Part shown: positions 4,658 to 6,699 of the stretch, piece after piece | Layout: every line of letters starts with the position of its first letter | Position numbering within the stretch: position 1 is the stretch's first letter | NCBI GenBank assembly: GCA_905478675.1 | Contig: CAJQJI010000001.1 | Location: forward strand, 1 to 6,699 | Direction of reading: 5' to 3' | Length of the DNA: 6,699 nucleotides | From: Candidatus Altimarinota bacterium | GTDB lineage: Bacteria; Patescibacteriota; Gracilibacteria; UBA4473 | Translations under genes and position numbers: made by a program | Notes under the pieces: generated by a model | Told to the model about the DNA's origin: nothing | Seen by the model: the letters and a program-made list of their open reading frames with translations, nothing else | Databases searched by the model: none

Positions 4658-6699
4658 ATACATCTAAACGAGCAAAAATTTCTTTCTCCACAAACTTCTT
4701 ACTACGTCCATGAGTCAATCGTGAAATTTGTTTTAACGCGGCCGCCATATCCGGGTTACCGGTTTCTAAATAGGGGTTCGATGGGGTAATAGAAAACGGC
4801 TTAGATGGTTGCGTATCAATTGATAATTTCATCACCGCTTTATACTTATCAATATTTACTAGATCTTGATCACTAAAAGTAGGCGCCATTTCTTTCGCCA
4901 TTATTTCGGCATCTTGCGCGCCAATTTTATAACACATCATCGTTCCCACATTCCCTAAAATAGCATCTTTCAGGTTCACCCCTTTCTTTTGCCCAGAGGT
5001 ATCAATTTGCGACATATACTGATGTGCTACATTTAAACTCAAACGATATTTACGCGCCTCAGACAAAATAGATTCAATCGAATCGGTTACATAATTTTGA
5101 AACTCATCGATATATAAAAAGAAATCTGTTCGAGCCCCCTTACTTTGAGATTGCCGACGCAACGCCGCCGTTTGAATTTTAGAAACAATAATCAACCCAA
5201 GCAGCTTCGAATTAAAATCGCCCGTCATCCCTTTAGAAAGGTTCATAAATAGAATCTTCTGAGTATCCATTACATCAGAAAAATTGAACGAAGACTTAGT
5301 TTGTCCAATAATATTTCGAATCATTCCATTCGTATAAAACTGCCCAAACTTAGCCGCAAAATAAGGAATAATTTCTTGTTTTTCTCGAGCCCCAGTTTTA
5401 GCCATTTGGTTGGTCCAAAAGCTTTTTACCACTGGATTAGTTAAGTGTTTTACTTTAGTCCGCTGAAACGCATCATCGGTAAACAAGCGCATAATATCGG
5501 TAATAGCCCCTCCATTCGGGTCGGCCATTAAGGTCAAGACCCCATTTCGAAAATAATCTTGAATCCGCGGCCCAAAGGTCTCTTCATCAAACAATTTAAT
5601 CATCATATTCATGGCATCCATAGCCACCATATCGCGCTCTTCTTCTGTTTCGGCTTCTAACAAATTCAGCCCCATTGGCCGTTCCAAATCAGACGGATCA
5701 AAAATAATCACATCATCGACTCGCTCTTTCGGTACAAAGGGCAACAAGTCTTCTACCAATGAACCATGCGGATCCACTACACACAAACCATCTCCATTTT
5801 GCATATCTTGCCGAATCATAGTTTGAAAAATCGAAGACTTCCCCGTTCCAGTTTGTCCAATCACATAAAAATGACGAAAACGGTCGTCCCGTTTCATTCG
5901 AATTTCTGTGGTCTTTCCTCGGTAAGTATTATGCCCGAGTAACAAGCCCTCTTTAGGAATATTATTCGGCGCCTGCACGATTTTATAGTTCTGCCATTTC
6001 ACTGACGGCACATTATTGTACTTAATATGCGGGAAATGAAACACACTCGCCAGCTCTTCGGTTGAAAGCAGCAATTTATGATGTCTCGCTAAAGGGGAAT
6101 CAAAACTACGCCAAACGATGTTTTTAATTAACCGTCGAACAGAAATATGTTTGGTTGTTTTAAAGCTATTAAGCGTGGGCGTTCCATACTGAGCAAAAGC
6201 CGTCACAATGTTAGTTAAATTGGTTTTAGCCATACGTCCATCTGGCCCAGAAGTAGCGCAACGAATAATGGTTTCAAAGCCAAACTTCTCTGATTTTTCT
6301 TCCATCGCTTTTACCATTTCTTGCGACTCATTGCTATCTTTGCCTTCATCGCTACCTCCGTCTTCTGAAGCCCCTCGGAAAAGCACTGAGAAAAAGCTCC
6401 CTAACAGTACCAACGGGTTCCACCAAGCAATCTTCGTTTTACCACTGCCTAAGTCTTTCGCTTGAGCGCGCACTTTGCTTTGCCAATTAGAAGTGGCTGG
6501 GCGCACCATTAATTGAATAATCGCCGAATTGCCTTGTTCATCTGAGGCTTGAGAAAGCGCATTAAGCACATTGTTAATCGGATCTGTATTTTCAAATTTC
6601 GTATAACTTTTTAATGGGTAAGCAAACTCACTACTCCCCGACGAATGTACGGCCGCCTGTTGAGTTTTATCTTTAAAAACCTGTGGAGCCTCTGTTTCG
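4656..6699 (-). CDS. VirD4/TraG/HerA-like membrane-associated P-loop ATPase, 5' end outside window
   Basis: The frame stays open past a GTG at 6569 to the right edge, giving at least 680 residues. Homology-like text precedes that GTG (KFENTDPINNVLNAL), so it is an internal valine. Numbering from there: strand AIIQLMVRPA (16-25), a hydrophobic anchor-like segment WWNPLVLLGSFFSVLF (49-64), an acidic Ser/Glu/Asp linker (67-95), a second beta/helix part (FETIIRCATSG), then LLLGHNTYRGKT leading into the ATPase. Walker A is GQTGTGKS (238-245, nucleotides 5835-5858). DPHGS (266-270), DVIIFDPSD, Walker B FFLYIDEF (483-490, DE at 488-489) and VAHQY (514-518) follow. This is the fold of conjugation coupling proteins and HerA/FtsK translocases, hexamers that move DNA or protein through membranes. 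Such proteins with an added N-terminal module are common in candidate-phylum genomes, where their role is unclear. No relaxase or other conjugation gene is in view. Substrate and system are unknown. Confidence 0.9.
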   Translation of the reverse strand, partial: ETEAPQVFKDKTQQAAVHSSGSSEFAYPLKSYTKFENTDPINNVLNALSQASDEQGNSAIIQLMVRPATSNWQSKVRAQAKDLGSGKTKIAWWNPLVLLGSFFSVLFRGASEDGGSDEGKDSNESQEMVKAMEEKSEKFGFETIIRCATSGPDGRMAKTNLTNIVTAFAQYGTPTLNSFKTTKHISVRRLIKNIVWRSFDSPLARHHKLLLSTEELASVFHFPHIKYNNVPSVKWQNYKIVQAPNNIPKEGLLLGHNTYRGKTTEIRMKRDDRFRHFYVIGQTGTGKSSIFQTMIRQDMQNGDGLCVVDPHGSLVEDLLPFVPKERVDDVIIFDPSDLERPMGLNLLEAETEEERDMVAMDAMNMMIKLFDEETFGPRIQDYFRNGVLTLMADPNGGAITDIMRLFTDDAFQRTKVKHLTNPVVKSFWTNQMAKTGAREKQEIIPYFAAKFGQFYTNGMIRNIIGQTKSSFNFSDVMDTQKILFMNLSKGMTGDFNSKLLGLIIVSKIQTAALRRQSQSKGARTDFFLYIDEFQNYVTDSIESILSEARKYRLSLNVAHQYMSQIDTSGQKKGVNLKDAILGNVGTMMCYKIGAQDAEIMAKEMAPTFSDQDLVNIDKYKAVMKLSIDTQPSKPFSITPSNPYLETGNPDMAAALKQISRLTHGRSKKFVEKEIFARLDV

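Noticed and set aside
291..6699. Alternative code with TGA as an amino acid (as in some candidate phyla)
   Set aside because: None of the four visible stops is TGA, but no in-frame TGA interrupts any gene and tryptophan is coded by TGG, so nothing supports recoding.
4656..6699. Integrated conjugative element or plasmid transfer region
   Set aside because: Only one coupling-protein-like ATPase is present, with no relaxase, VirB genes, integrase or att sites, and the neighbours are housekeeping genes.

Overview
The window is mostly a bacterial chromosomal segment of roughly 40% G+C. It carries five genes plus a foreign, G+C-rich left edge. The main part looks like a candidate-phylum (Patescibacteria/CPR-type) genome. 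This is a family-level impression from memory, not a database result. It rests on the wording of the LysS motifs (for example DPSHLQEFTM and PLAAPNGDGTA), the large VirD4/TraG-like ATPase with an extra N-terminal module that is common in those genomes, and starts without Shine-Dalgarno sites. The code appears standard: the four visible stops are TAG or TAA and no in-frame TGA interrupts a gene.

Layout: (1) Positions 1-290 are about 70% G+C and encode a piece of a CusA/CzcA-type RND metal efflux pump read rightward. (2) At about 290/291 this switches within a codon or so to lysS (lysyl-tRNA synthetase, leftward). lysS is therefore cut about 45-50 codons short of its normal end and lacks class II motif 3. 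The join is most likely an assembly or library chimera. (3) 1671-1763 is a divergent promoter region, followed by recF (rightward), which may be translated from a leaderless mRNA. (4) 2835-3114 has no gene but is full of inverted repeats: an A/T palindrome, a 134-bp palindromic intergenic element with 15-bp terminal arms, and a hairpin cluster ending two bases before the dus stop codon. (5) dus (tRNA-dihydrouridine synthase, leftward, GTG start) is divergent from (6) a small membrane protein of unknown function. (7) A bidirectional terminator separates that gene from a convergent VirD4/TraG/HerA-like ATPase, which runs off the right edge with no start in the window.

The genes do not form an operon. 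They alternate in direction and cover separate housekeeping jobs: tRNA charging, recombinational repair and tRNA modification, plus a membrane-associated DNA-translocase-type ATPase. No defence system, CRISPR array, tRNA or transposase is visible. The points most worth a second look are the chimeric junction, the nested palindromic element between recF and dus, the apparent absence of Shine-Dalgarno sites, and the truncated ATPase whose unseen neighbours may reveal its role.
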